Assembly: GCA_017613475.1 (NCBI GenBank)
Contig: JAGADT010000055.1
Coordinates: 1-6,805, forward strand
Origin: Desulfovibrionaceae bacterium
GTDB lineage: Bacteria; Desulfobacterota; Desulfovibrionia; Desulfovibrionales; Desulfovibrionaceae
Length of the DNA: 6,805 nt
Direction of reading: 5' to 3'
Positions within the stretch are counted from its first letter, which is position 1; each line of letters begins with the position of its first letter. Positions 1 through 6,089 of this stretch are shown piece by piece. A model generated the notes under the pieces. It was not told the DNA's origin, made no database searches, and worked only from the letters and a program-made list of their open reading frames with translations. Both the position numbers and the translations under genes were made by a program.

Positions 1-1106
1 CGCGGGAACAGGTATTCGCCGATGACATCGCCGGCAAGGCAGGTGGGCCCTGCCAGGCGGTAGAGGGCAGTGCCCCCATTTTTTTGCGCCTGCTGATCCT
101 CCCCTGCGTCGTGTGGCTGTGTAAAAGGGGCGTTGCTCCCTTGAGTGAGATCAGCAATGCTGCCAGTGCTGCCGTAGAGCGGCGGCGTGTACGGCATTTC
201 AATGACGTCCGGCATGTGGCAGGCGGCGCTGGCATCCACAATGGCCGTGCGTATGCCCGCGTTTTCCACAATGTCCAGCACCCTGCACACAAGGTAGCCC
301 GCATTCAGCGCCACGGCCTCGCCGGGCTCAAGGTACACGGCCACGCCCCACGCTTGCTGCGCATGGCGCACGCAGCGCTCCAGGCGGGCAAGGTCATAGT
401 CCGCGCGCGTAATGTGGTGCCCGCCGCCCATATTGAGCCATTTCATCTGCGGCAGGATATCGCCAAAGCGCTCTTCCACCGCGGTCAGCGTTGTTTCCAG
501 GGCGTCGGAATTTTGCTCGCACAGCGTATGGAAGTGCAGCCCGTCCAGCAGGGCAATGCGTTCCGACCCCATCTCCCTGTCCCATACAGCCCGCGTTGTG
601 CCCAGCCTGCTCCCGGGCGCGCAGGGGTCATAAATGGCATGGCCTTCCTGCGTGGAGCATTCCGGATTGATCCTCAGGCCCACGCTCAGTCCGGCAGCCT
701 TTGCCCTGGGGCCGAATTTGCCAAGCTGCGCGGGGGAATTGAAGACGATATGGTCCGCCACCCCGAGCAGCTCTTCAAAATGCGCTTCGGCATAGGCCGC
801 GCAAAACACGTGGACCTCCTTGCCGGGCATCTCTTCCCTGCCAAGGCACGCCTCAAAGAGCCCGCTGGCCTCGGTGCCGGCAAGGAAGCGGGCGATCTCA
901 GGGTAAAAGTCAAAGCAGGAAAAAGCCTTCTGCGCCAGCAGGATCCGGCAGCCCGTGCGCTCCATAACGGAAGCCAGCACGCGGCAGTTTTCGGCAATGC
1001 GGCTTTCCTCAATCACATACGCGGGCGTGGCAATAGCCCCGAAAAGCGTTTCCGGGGCCTCGCCGCGCAGGGAGGCAAAGGGCGGGCGGTCATCAGCGGC
1101 AAACAT
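1..1106 (-). CDS. nspC: Carboxynorspermidine/carboxyspermidine decarboxylase, C-terminus cut by window edge
   Basis: PLP enzyme of the alanine-racemase-fold decarboxylase family. It decarboxylates carboxynorspermidine or carboxyspermidine, the last step of the aspartate-semialdehyde route to norspermidine/spermidine, in the cytosol. I translated the minus strand from the ATG at 1106; the frame stays open to base 1 (368 residues). Visible motifs: LLAQKAFS with the probable PLP lysine K60, LHFHTLCEQ (190-198), NMGGGHH (225-231), the phosphate-binding EPGEA (260-264), DVIEMPY, and GPTCLAGDVIGEY with the family's catalytic Cys at C356. The family is about 380 residues, so only a short tail is missing. 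The ATG shares its A with the CASDH stop (TGATG), so translation is probably coupled. Oddity: about 34 Gln/Gly/Ala/Thr-rich residues (314-347) separate PPLYGS from LYRLAGPTC, longer than the linker I remember in relatives. C7 versus C8 product specificity cannot be read from sequence. Confidence 0.93.
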   Translation of the reverse strand, partial: MFAADDRPPFASLRGEAPETLFGAIATPAYVIEESRIAENCRVLASVMERTGCRILLAQKAFSCFDFYPEIARFLAGTEASGLFEACLGREEMPGKEVHVFCAAYAEAHFEELLGVADHIVFNSPAQLGKFGPRAKAAGLSVGLRINPECSTQEGHAIYDPCAPGSRLGTTRAVWDREMGSERIALLDGLHFHTLCEQNSDALETTLTAVEERFGDILPQMKWLNMGGGHHITRADYDLARLERCVRHAQQAWGVAVYLEPGEAVALNAGYLVCRVLDIVENAGIRTAIVDASAACHMPDVIEMPYTPPLYGSTGSIADLTQGSNAPFTQPHDAGEDQQAQKNGGTALYRLAGPTCLAGDVIGEYLFP

Positions 1107-2365
1107 CAGTCCACCAGAATGGGCGAATGGCTTTCCTTCCTGGGCAGTCCGTACTTCTCAAGCGCGTCCAGGAAGGGATCAGGATCAAATTCCTCAACGG
1201 TATGCACGCCCTTGGCCGTCCATTTGCCGGTCAGCAGCATCAGCGCCCCGCACATGGCCGGCACGCCCGTGGTGTAGCTTATGGCCTGGCTCTTCACCTC
1301 GCGGTAGCTTTCCTCATGGTCGCAGACGTTGTAGATGTAGTAGGTCTTCTCACGCCCGTCTTTTTTGCCGGTGAAGATGCAGCCGATATTGGTCTTGCCT
1401 TTCGTGCGCGGGCCCAGCGAGGCCGGGTCTGGCAGCAGGGCCTTCAGGAACTTGATGGGCACGATTTGCTGCCCTTCAAATTCAACGGGCGTTGTGGAAA
1501 GCATGCCGACGTTTTCAAGGCACTTCATGTGCGTCAGGTAGCTCTGCCCAAAGGTCATGAAAAAGCGGATGCGCTTTACCCCGGGGATATTCAGCGCCAG
1601 GGACTCGATTTCCTCGTGGTGCAGGAGGTACATGTCTTTCCTGCCGACCTGGTCGAAATCGTATTCCCGCTTGATGCTCATCGCCGGGATTTCAACCCAG
1701 TGACCGTTTTCCCAGTAGCTGCCAGGGGCGGAGACTTCGCGCAGGTTGACCTCCGGATTGAAATTCGTCGCAAAGGGGTAGCCGTGGTCCCCGCCGTTGC
1801 AGTCCAGGATGTCGATGGTGTCAATGGCATCGAATTCGTGCTTTTGGGCGTAGGCGCAGTAGGCCTGGGTCACGCCGGGGTCAAAGCCGCAGCCCAGCAG
1901 CGCCGTCAGCCCGGCCTTTTCGAACTTTTCGCGGTACGCCCACTGCCAGCTGTAATCGAAATAGGCGGAAAAGCCCTTTTCCCTGCAGCGCTTCTCATAA
2001 ATGGCCCGCCATTCGGGATCATCAGTATCCTCTGGCTCGTAGTTCGCCGTGTCCATGTAGTTGACGCCGCAGGCCAGGCACGCGTCCATAATGGCCAGGT
2101 CCTGGTAGGGAAGCGCGATGTTCATGACCAGGTCCGGCTTATAGCTCCTGATCAGATCGGCCATTTCGCTGGCATTGTCGGCGTCAACATGCGCCGTCGT
2201 GATCTTTGTGGCCGTTTTGCCCTTCAGCTCTTCGGCAAGGGCATCGCACTTGGACTTGGTCCTGCTGGCGATGCAAAGCTCTGTGAAGACCTGGTCGGCC
2301 TGGCAGCATTTGCGGATCGCCACCTGGGCCACGCCGCCGCATCCAACAACTAAAACCCTGCTCAT
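1106..2365 (-). CDS. casdh: Carboxynorspermidine/carboxyspermidine dehydrogenase (synthase), saccharopine dehydrogenase-like
   Basis: A 419-residue NADPH-dependent reductive condensation enzyme. It joins aspartate beta-semialdehyde to a diamine (putrescine or diaminopropane) to give carboxyspermidine or carboxynorspermidine, the substrate of the next gene product. The N-terminal Rossmann fold shows VLVVGCGGVAQV (4-15) with the GxGG dinucleotide loop, followed by SRTKSKC (34-40), whose Arg is typical of NADP preference. Further family blocks are NIALPYQDL (82-90), YMDTANY (103-109) and GCGFDPGVT (158-166). These separate it from true lysine-pathway saccharopine dehydrogenases, as does the neighbouring nspC. 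Length matches the family. The start is supported by GAGGGG about 9 bases upstream. It lies 19 bases after speB. Some cyanobacterial relatives use agmatine and make carboxyaminopropylagmatine, so agmatine is a possible alternative acceptor here given the adjacent decarboxylase and ureohydrolase. Confidence 0.93.
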   Translation of the reverse strand: MSRVLVVGCGGVAQVAIRKCCQADQVFTELCIASRTKSKCDALAEELKGKTATKITTAHVDADNASEMADLIRSYKPDLVMNIALPYQDLAIMDACLACGVNYMDTANYEPEDTDDPEWRAIYEKRCREKGFSAYFDYSWQWAYREKFEKAGLTALLGCGFDPGVTQAYCAYAQKHEFDAIDTIDILDCNGGDHGYPFATNFNPEVNLREVSAPGSYWENGHWVEIPAMSIKREYDFDQVGRKDMYLLHHEEIESLALNIPGVKRIRFFMTFGQSYLTHMKCLENVGMLSTTPVEFEGQQIVPIKFLKALLPDPASLGPRTKGKTNIGCIFTGKKDGREKTYYIYNVCDHEESYREVKSQAISYTTGVPAMCGALMLLTGKWTAKGVHTVEEFDPDPFLDALEKYGLPRKESHSPILVD

Positions 2366-2384
2366 TCTTCTTCCCCTCTTGCGA

Positions 2385-3236
2385 TCAGTTTAAGGCCAGG
2401 ATCAGCTCACGCAGCACTTTCGCGGCTGCTGCGGTTGACGCGCCGCTGGCATCCAGCATGGGCGCGAGTTCATTGATGTCCGCCGCGACCACATTGGCCT
2501 CTGCGGCCGTGCGGAGCGCCTCCAGAAGCTGCATAAAGCTCACGCCCCCGGCCTCCGGCGTGCCTGTGCCGGGAAACACGGAGGGGTCGAGGCAGTCCAG
2601 GTCAACCGTCAGGTAAACAGGAGCCTTTTCCGCGCGCAGCCTGCTTACCAGCTCAGGGAGCCCGGCAAAATCAAACTTGTGCATCTCCGTATGCTGCTTT
2701 GCAAAGCGGAATTCCTCACGGTCGCCGCTGCGGATGCAGAACTGGTGGATGCGCCCGTCCCCCACCAGCTCATGGCACCTGCGCATCACGCACGCATGGC
2801 TCAGCCGCGCCCCCAGGTAATCGTGGCGCAGGTCCGCGTGCGCGTCAAAATGGATGATGTGCAGGGAGGGAAAATGCCGCACCGCCGCCCGCACGCTGCC
2901 CAGGGTGACAAGGTGCTCGCCGCCGATGAGCAGCGGCAGCTTGCCGGCCCTGAAGATCTCCCCGGCGCGGGCCTCTATCGCCTCCAGCGCCATCTCCGGG
3001 CTGCCGAAACACAGCTCCAGGTCGCCGGAGTCAAAAACGGCGGCATCCGCCAGGTCCTTGTCCTGGTAAGGGCTGTAGGTTTCAAGGCCAAAGCTTTCAT
3101 GCCGGATGGCGGCGGACCCGAAGCGGGCGCCCGGGCGGAAGCTGGTGGTCGAGTCAAAAGGGGCGCCGAAAAGGACGATGGAAGCTTCTTCAAACTCCGC
3201 GTCGCAGCCGATGAACGTTTCAACATTCCTTTCCAT
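2385..3236 (-). CDS. speB: Agmatinase-family ureohydrolase
   Basis: A 283-residue binuclear-manganese ureohydrolase of the arginase/agmatinase family. It is expected to split agmatine into putrescine and urea, or N1-aminopropylagmatine into spermidine and urea. All metal-ligand blocks are visible: GGEH (H108), FDAHAD (D131, H133, D135) and VDLDCLDP (D212, D214). GTGTPEAGG (223-231) and a late Glu in DINELAP (254-260) complete the family core. Length is near the usual 285-310. The ATG overlaps the speE stop as TGATG; the only good Shine-Dalgarno, GGAGG inside speE, lies 13 bases upstream of the start, which is long. Translation probably depends on ribosomes finishing speE. The adjacent decarboxylase makes agmatinase the simplest reading, but activity on aminopropylagmatine, as in Thermus, cannot be excluded because speE is directly upstream. 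Confidence 0.92.
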   Translation of the reverse strand: MERNVETFIGCDAEFEEASIVLFGAPFDSTTSFRPGARFGSAAIRHESFGLETYSPYQDKDLADAAVFDSGDLELCFGSPEMALEAIEARAGEIFRAGKLPLLIGGEHLVTLGSVRAAVRHFPSLHIIHFDAHADLRHDYLGARLSHACVMRRCHELVGDGRIHQFCIRSGDREEFRFAKQHTEMHKFDFAGLPELVSRLRAEKAPVYLTVDLDCLDPSVFPGTGTPEAGGVSFMQLLEALRTAAEANVVAADINELAPMLDASGASTAAAAKVLRELILALN

Positions 3237-4093
3237 CAGAGCGTTTCAACCTCCAGAAGCAGGTTTTCAAGGAAGGCAGGCAGGTAGAACGCGCCGATGT
3301 GCAGCTTTGTCGTGTAGTAGCGCGTCTGGAGATTGAGGGCTTTCCAGCGCTTGGCATTGAGGTCGTCAATGGGATGGTACTTCTTGCTGGCGAAGCCGAA
3401 AAGCCAGTAGCCGGCCGCGTAGGTCGGGATATGCGCCTGGTACACGCGGCTGATGGGGAAGGTGCGCACAATATGCTTGTGGCTGCGATGCTTCGCCTCG
3501 GCGTCATGCCTGTAAAAGGGGCTGCCCTGCTGGTTGACCAGGATGCCGTCTTCCCTGAGGGCGTTCCAGCAGATGCCGTAGAATTCCCGCGTGAAATAGG
3601 CTTCAAGGGGGCCCACGGGATCGGTGGAGTCCACGATGATGAGGTCATACTCCGCGGTCCTGCGCCGGATAAAGCGCAGGGCGTTGTCAAAATACATGTG
3701 GACGCGGCTGTCATCCAGGCGGCAGGCGTTTTCCGGCAGGTAAATGCGGCAGGCCTCAATGACGGCGGGGTCCATCTCCACAAGGTCTATGCGGCTGATC
3801 CTGTCGTAGCGGGCAAGCTCGCGCACCACGCCGCCGTCTCCCGCGCCCAGGACGAGCACATCCCTGACAAAGGGATGGACGGACATGGGCACATGGGTGA
3901 TCATTTCGTCATAGATGAACTCGTCGCGCTCCGTCAGCATGACGTTGCCATCCAGCGTGAGCACCCTGCCGAATTCCGGGGTGTCAAAAATATCGATCTG
4001 CTGGAACTCGCTTTTCTTGGAGTAGAGATGCTTGTCGACGCGGATGCTGTGCTTGACATCCGGCGTATGGTATTCGCTGAACCAGAGCTCCAT
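3236..4093 (-). CDS. speE: Spermidine synthase family aminopropyltransferase
   Basis: A 285-residue polyamine aminopropyltransferase that moves an aminopropyl group from decarboxylated S-adenosylmethionine to a diamine or agmatine. Order of blocks: the N-terminal beta domain with LTLDGNVMLTERDEFIYDEM (45-64), the nucleoside-binding loop VLGAGDGG (81-88), the acidic VEMDP (105-109) contacting ribose, and the catalytic VDSTDPVGP (154-162) with Asp155/Asp158. Length is normal for the family. The start has an excellent Shine-Dalgarno (GAGGAGG, 7 bases before ATG), and the gene begins 11 bases after the speA stop. No speD (SAM decarboxylase), which supplies its donor, is in the window, although the operon also encodes the SAM-independent CASDH/NspC route. 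Acceptor specificity (putrescine, agmatine or other) is not readable from these motifs. Assignment to the family is firm; exact substrate is inference. Confidence 0.92.
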   Translation of the reverse strand: MELWFSEYHTPDVKHSIRVDKHLYSKKSEFQQIDIFDTPEFGRVLTLDGNVMLTERDEFIYDEMITHVPMSVHPFVRDVLVLGAGDGGVVRELARYDRISRIDLVEMDPAVIEACRIYLPENACRLDDSRVHMYFDNALRFIRRRTAEYDLIIVDSTDPVGPLEAYFTREFYGICWNALREDGILVNQQGSPFYRHDAEAKHRSHKHIVRTFPISRVYQAHIPTYAAGYWLFGFASKKYHPIDDLNAKRWKALNLQTRYYTTKLHIGAFYLPAFLENLLLEVETL

Positions 4094-4104
4094 TGGATGC
4101 CTCC

Positions 4105-5559
4105 TCAGGCGAGCACGTTGATATTGCGGATCTCAGGGTCTTCGGGGCCGGTCATGGAACAGCCCTTTTCCTTCGCGTATTCGATATAGTCCAGGATCTC
4201 GGAGGTGACCCGTTCGCCGGGCGCCAGGATGGGGATGCCCGGGGGATAGCACATGATGAACTCGCTGCACACAAGGCCTTCGCTCTCGCGCAGGGGCACG
4301 CTTTTTTTCTCCGCATAAAAGGCCTGCTGGGGGCTCATCACCACTTCAGGATCAATGTACTCCTGGCTGAGGAGCCCGCGGGGGTCCTTCTGGTAGCGCC
4401 GCCTGATTTCGGCCAGGGCGCTGACAAGCCGCTCCAGGTCCTGCTGCCTGTCCCCTATGGAAAGGTAGGCCAGGACGTTGCCGATGTCGCCAAATTCTAT
4501 CTGGATGTCGTATTCGTCGCGGAGCAGGTCATAGACCTCGATGCCCGCCAGGCCGATTTCCCTGGTGTGGATGCTCAGCTTCGTGGGGTCGAAATCAAAA
4601 ATGGAATTGCCGTTGATCAGCTCCTTGCCAAAGGCGTAATAGCCGCCGACGGCGTTGATCTCGTCCCTGGCGTAATCCGCCATGAACACGACCTTTGAAA
4701 AGATCTCCCTGCCGTGCAGGGCAAGGTTGCGGCGCGAGATATCCAGGCTGGACATGAGCAGGTAGCTGCCCGACGTTGTCTGGGTGAGGTTTATGATCTT
4801 GCGCACATGCCCGGCATTGACGTTGGGCCCCGTGAGCAGCAGGCTGGACTGGGTCAGGCTGCCGCCGGACTTGTGCATGGAAACCGCCGCCATGTCGGCG
4901 CCGCAGGCCATGGCCGTGACCGGCATGCCCACGCCAAAGTAAAAATGCGTGCCGTGAGCCTCATCCACAATGCAGGTCATGCCGGCGTCATGCGCCATTT
5001 TGACGATGGCGCGCAGGTCGCTGCAGATCCCGTAATAGGTGGGGTTATTGACGAGGACCGTCACTGCGTCGGGATTTTCGGCAATGGCCTTGGCCACATG
5101 CTCCCGCTCCATGCCCAGCGAGATGCCCAGGCTCCTGTCCACATCCGGATTGACATAGACGGGGATGGCGCCGCACAGGACCAGGGCATTGATGACGCTC
5201 TGGTGCACGTTGCGGGGCAGGATGATCTTGTCGCCGCGCTTGCACATGGAAAGCACCATGGTCTGCACGGAGCTTGTGGTCCCGCCCACCATGAGGAAGG
5301 CATGGGCGGCGCCAAAGGCATCCGCCGCCAAAAATTCCGCCTCGCGGATAACGGAAATCGGATGGCACAGGTTATCCAGCGGCTTCATGCTGTTAACGTC
5401 GATGCTGACGCAGCGCTCGCCCAAAAAATCCCTCAGCTCAGGGTTGCCGCGCCCCCGCTTATGCCCGGGGACGTCAAAGGGCACCACGCGCATCTGGCGG
5501 AACGTATTCAAGGCCTCGTAGATGGGCGCCCTTGTGTGGTCAAGCTTATACTTATTCAT
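4105..5559 (-). CDS. speA: PLP-dependent arginine (or ornithine/lysine) decarboxylase, short fold-type I form
   Basis: A 484-residue member of the Orn/Lys/Arg decarboxylase class that resembles the short Bacillus SpeA type rather than the about 700-residue inducible enzymes. Motifs: DVPGHKRGRG (29-38), GGTTSS (92-97), RNVHQS (116-121) with the His that stacks on PLP, VDEAHG (198-203) with the Asp that binds the pyridine nitrogen, SMHKSGGSLTQ (227-237) with the Schiff-base lysine K230, and YPPGIPILAPGE near the C-terminus. I chose the ATG at 5559, preceded by GAGGGTGG. An in-frame ATG at 5658 would add 33 residues whose codons run through a terminator hairpin (5573-5615), so it is very unlikely. 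It heads the operon and is followed after 11 bases by speE. The neighbouring agmatinase makes arginine the most likely substrate. Ornithine or lysine remains possible because the motifs seen are shared. Confidence 0.9.
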   Translation of the reverse strand: MNKYKLDHTRAPIYEALNTFRQMRVVPFDVPGHKRGRGNPELRDFLGERCVSIDVNSMKPLDNLCHPISVIREAEFLAADAFGAAHAFLMVGGTTSSVQTMVLSMCKRGDKIILPRNVHQSVINALVLCGAIPVYVNPDVDRSLGISLGMEREHVAKAIAENPDAVTVLVNNPTYYGICSDLRAIVKMAHDAGMTCIVDEAHGTHFYFGVGMPVTAMACGADMAAVSMHKSGGSLTQSSLLLTGPNVNAGHVRKIINLTQTTSGSYLLMSSLDISRRNLALHGREIFSKVVFMADYARDEINAVGGYYAFGKELINGNSIFDFDPTKLSIHTREIGLAGIEVYDLLRDEYDIQIEFGDIGNVLAYLSIGDRQQDLERLVSALAEIRRRYQKDPRGLLSQEYIDPEVVMSPQQAFYAEKKSVPLRESEGLVCSEFIMCYPPGIPILAPGERVTSEILDYIEYAKEKGCSMTGPEDPEIRNINVLA

Positions 5560-5572
5560 CCCACCCTCGCGG

Positions 5573-5615
5573 AAAAATAAAAAAACGCAGGCTGCGGCAT
5601 TCTGCAGCTTGCGTT
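5573..5615 (-). terminator. Intrinsic terminator/attenuator directly before the speA ribosome binding site
   Basis: On the minus strand AACGCAAGCTGC (5615-5604) pairs with GCAGCCTGCGTT (5595-5584) over 12 positions with one A-C mismatch, around an 8-base loop. It is followed by a run of seven T (two of them in the stem), one A and five more T. The other strand has no T run, so it acts only in the speA direction. The speA Shine-Dalgarno starts five bases after the T tract. A terminator here must be bypassed to express the operon, which suggests conditional attenuation. Confidence 0.8.
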
Positions 5616-5708
5616 CTAAAGGCGGCGCCTTCACATCCCGGGGGAACGTTGCAGGCAATCAGCCCATTCCACGGAATATGAATCAGCGGCTCCGGCATAC
5701 AGCATCCT

Positions 5709-5735
5709 GAAAGCAATAATACCCTTACTGCTCCC
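5709..5735 (-). promoter_or_regulatory. 11-bp hairpin in the speA leader
   Basis: In the minus-strand RNA, GGGAGCAGUAA (5735-5725) can pair with UUAUUGCUUUC (5719-5709) around the loop GGGUA. All eleven positions pair, three of them as G-U. No U tract follows, so it is not a terminator. It may be a structural element of the leader, a protein-binding site or an RNA-processing site; function unknown. Confidence 0.4.
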
Positions 5736-5789
5736 AGACCTTTCCACAAGCCTGCGCAGCGCGCATTTCGTTATGGAGCAAACCAGCTT

Positions 5790-5822
5790 AAAAAACTGAA
5801 CCGCAGCCTGCGCTGCATGTTC
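5790..5822 (-). terminator. Intrinsic terminator after the short leader transcript
   Basis: The minus-strand stem starts with GAAC (5822-5819) pairing with GTTC (5801-5798). After a one-base bulge, TGCAGC pairs with GCTGCG across the loop GCAG, giving about 10 bp. Two bases later comes a run of six T (5795-5790). It lies about 150 bases downstream of the promoter at 5941-5970 and two bases after the stop codon of a 36-codon frame. It would end a short transcript or act as a first attenuator upstream of speA. Confidence 0.7.
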
Positions 5823-5824
5823 AA

Positions 5825-5935
5825 TCAATAAGGCGGTAAACCGCCACCCGGCAGTGGACCCGGCTGTCCGTATGGCCTTAACTCACGCGGAGTAGTCCGT
5901 AATGATCGCTTTAAGGACTCTTTCAGAGCCTCCAT
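5825..5935 (-). CDS. Possible 36-residue leader peptide ending Leu-Pro-Pro-Tyr
   Basis: An ATG frame begins almost exactly where the promoter at 5941-5970 would start transcription, so its message would be leaderless; no Shine-Dalgarno is visible. The product has a charged, helix-prone start (MEALKESLKRSLR) and a Pro/Gly-rich end finishing GGGLPPY, with TGA two bases before the terminator stem at 5822. Pro-Pro-X sequences slow ribosomes. Codon use (several TTA, plus CGA and AGG) is unlike the GC3-rich spe genes, which argues against an ordinary gene. It may be a regulatory peptide or a chance frame inside an RNA gene. Confidence 0.22.
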   Translation of the reverse strand: MEALKESLKRSLRTTPRELRPYGQPGPLPGGGLPPY

Positions 5936-5940
5936 GTTTT

Positions 5941-5970
5941 TTTGTACGTGAACAGCGCCCTTTTTGTCAA
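5941..5970 (-). promoter_or_regulatory. Sigma70-type promoter firing toward speA
   Basis: A perfect -35 TTGACA (5970-5965) is separated by 18 bases from TACAAA (5946-5941), which matches TATAAT at four of six positions. The start point would fall near 5933-5936. It is the best promoter-like pair I found in the 590-base intergenic stretch. It lies after the terminator at 6055-6089 that closes the upstream small genes, so it probably drives the candidate small RNA, the spe operon, or both. Confidence 0.6.
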
Positions 5971-6054
5971 GAATCGCCGCAAATGCCTGCGTAGCGTTCC
6001 GGGGATATGCGCCTGCCCTTCTGCCCTGCCGGCCGCCAGGATGGTCCTTGCATG

Positions 6055-6089
6055 AAAAAGGCTCCGGCGGGAGTGTCCTCGCCAGAGCC
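6055..6089 (-). terminator. Intrinsic terminator ending the small-gene cluster
   Basis: On the minus strand GGCTCTGGCG (6089-6080) pairs with CGCCGGAGCC (6069-6060) over 10 bp including one G-U, around a 10-base loop, followed by five T (6059-6055). It lies 60 bases after the stop of the 29-residue membrane protein gene and separates that cluster from the promoter at 5941-5970. The bases between it and the promoter (5971-6054) show nothing else I can name. Confidence 0.8.

Larger units (their letters stand above)
5560..5789 (-). promoter_or_regulatory. Structured 5' leader of the speA operon
   Basis: This stretch between the 5790-5822 terminator and the speA start holds no convincing gene. 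It contains the 11-bp hairpin at 5709-5735, a short palindrome AAGGCGGCGCCTT at 5619-5631, and a terminator (5573-5615) ending five bases before the Shine-Dalgarno. The segment GGCUUGUG (5751-5744) could pair over 8 bp, two of them G-U, with CGCAAGCU in the terminator's left arm, which would be an antiterminator. I recognised no known riboswitch class. No good sigma70 promoter is obvious in it: TATTAT at 5721-5716 matches a -10 box but has no -35 box and lies inside the hairpin. Operon transcription may therefore start at the 5941-5970 promoter and pass two terminators. Confidence 0.5.
5790..5935 (-). ncRNA. Candidate small RNA of about 145 bases between promoter and terminator
   Basis: A consensus-like promoter just upstream and an intrinsic terminator at the end bracket a short transcript with no conventional gene. 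Possible structure: a 6-bp hairpin GGCUCU/AGAGUC with a GAA loop near the 5' end, CCUUAA pairing with UUAAGG (5916-5911 with 5881-5876), a perfect GGCGG-UUUA-CCGCC hairpin (5845-5832), then the terminator. Three ANGGA motifs (at 5935, 5900 and 5871) recall CsrA-binding RNAs. I do not recognise it as 6S, SRP, tmRNA or a known riboswitch. It could instead be the first part of the speA operon leader. Confidence 0.4.

Noticed and set aside
84..1277. Long plus-strand open frame of 397 codons
   Set aside because: It lies antisense to nspC and the end of CASDH, whose minus-strand translations show full family motifs. Its product is His/Arg/Ala-rich without any recognisable domain, as expected for a shadow frame in GC-rich DNA.
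1127..2353. Plus-strand frame of 408 codons opposite CASDH
   Set aside because: It mirrors the CASDH codon phase. The minus strand carries the Rossmann motif and family blocks; the plus-strand product has none.
3299..4189. Plus-strand frame of 296 codons opposite speE
   Set aside because: Antisense shadow of a gene with intact aminopropyltransferase motifs; no supporting ribosome binding site or domain.
4714..5580. Plus-strand frame of 288 codons opposite speA
   Set aside because: Antisense to the PLP-binding core of the decarboxylase; its product is His/Gly/Ala-rich with no domain.
5560..5658. N-terminal extension of the decarboxylase from the ATG at 5658
   Set aside because: The extra 33 codons run through the terminator hairpin and its T tract and are not similar to the family. 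The ATG at 5559 has its own ribosome binding site.
5716..5721. TATTAT as the -10 box of a speA-proximal promoter
   Set aside because: No acceptable -35 sequence lies 16-18 bases upstream, and the hexamer is part of an 11-bp hairpin.
5825..5880. Cobalamin riboswitch, suggested by a CCACTGCCGG stretch near GGTGG
   Set aside because: The conserved B12 box and the rest of the core are absent, and no cobalamin gene follows.
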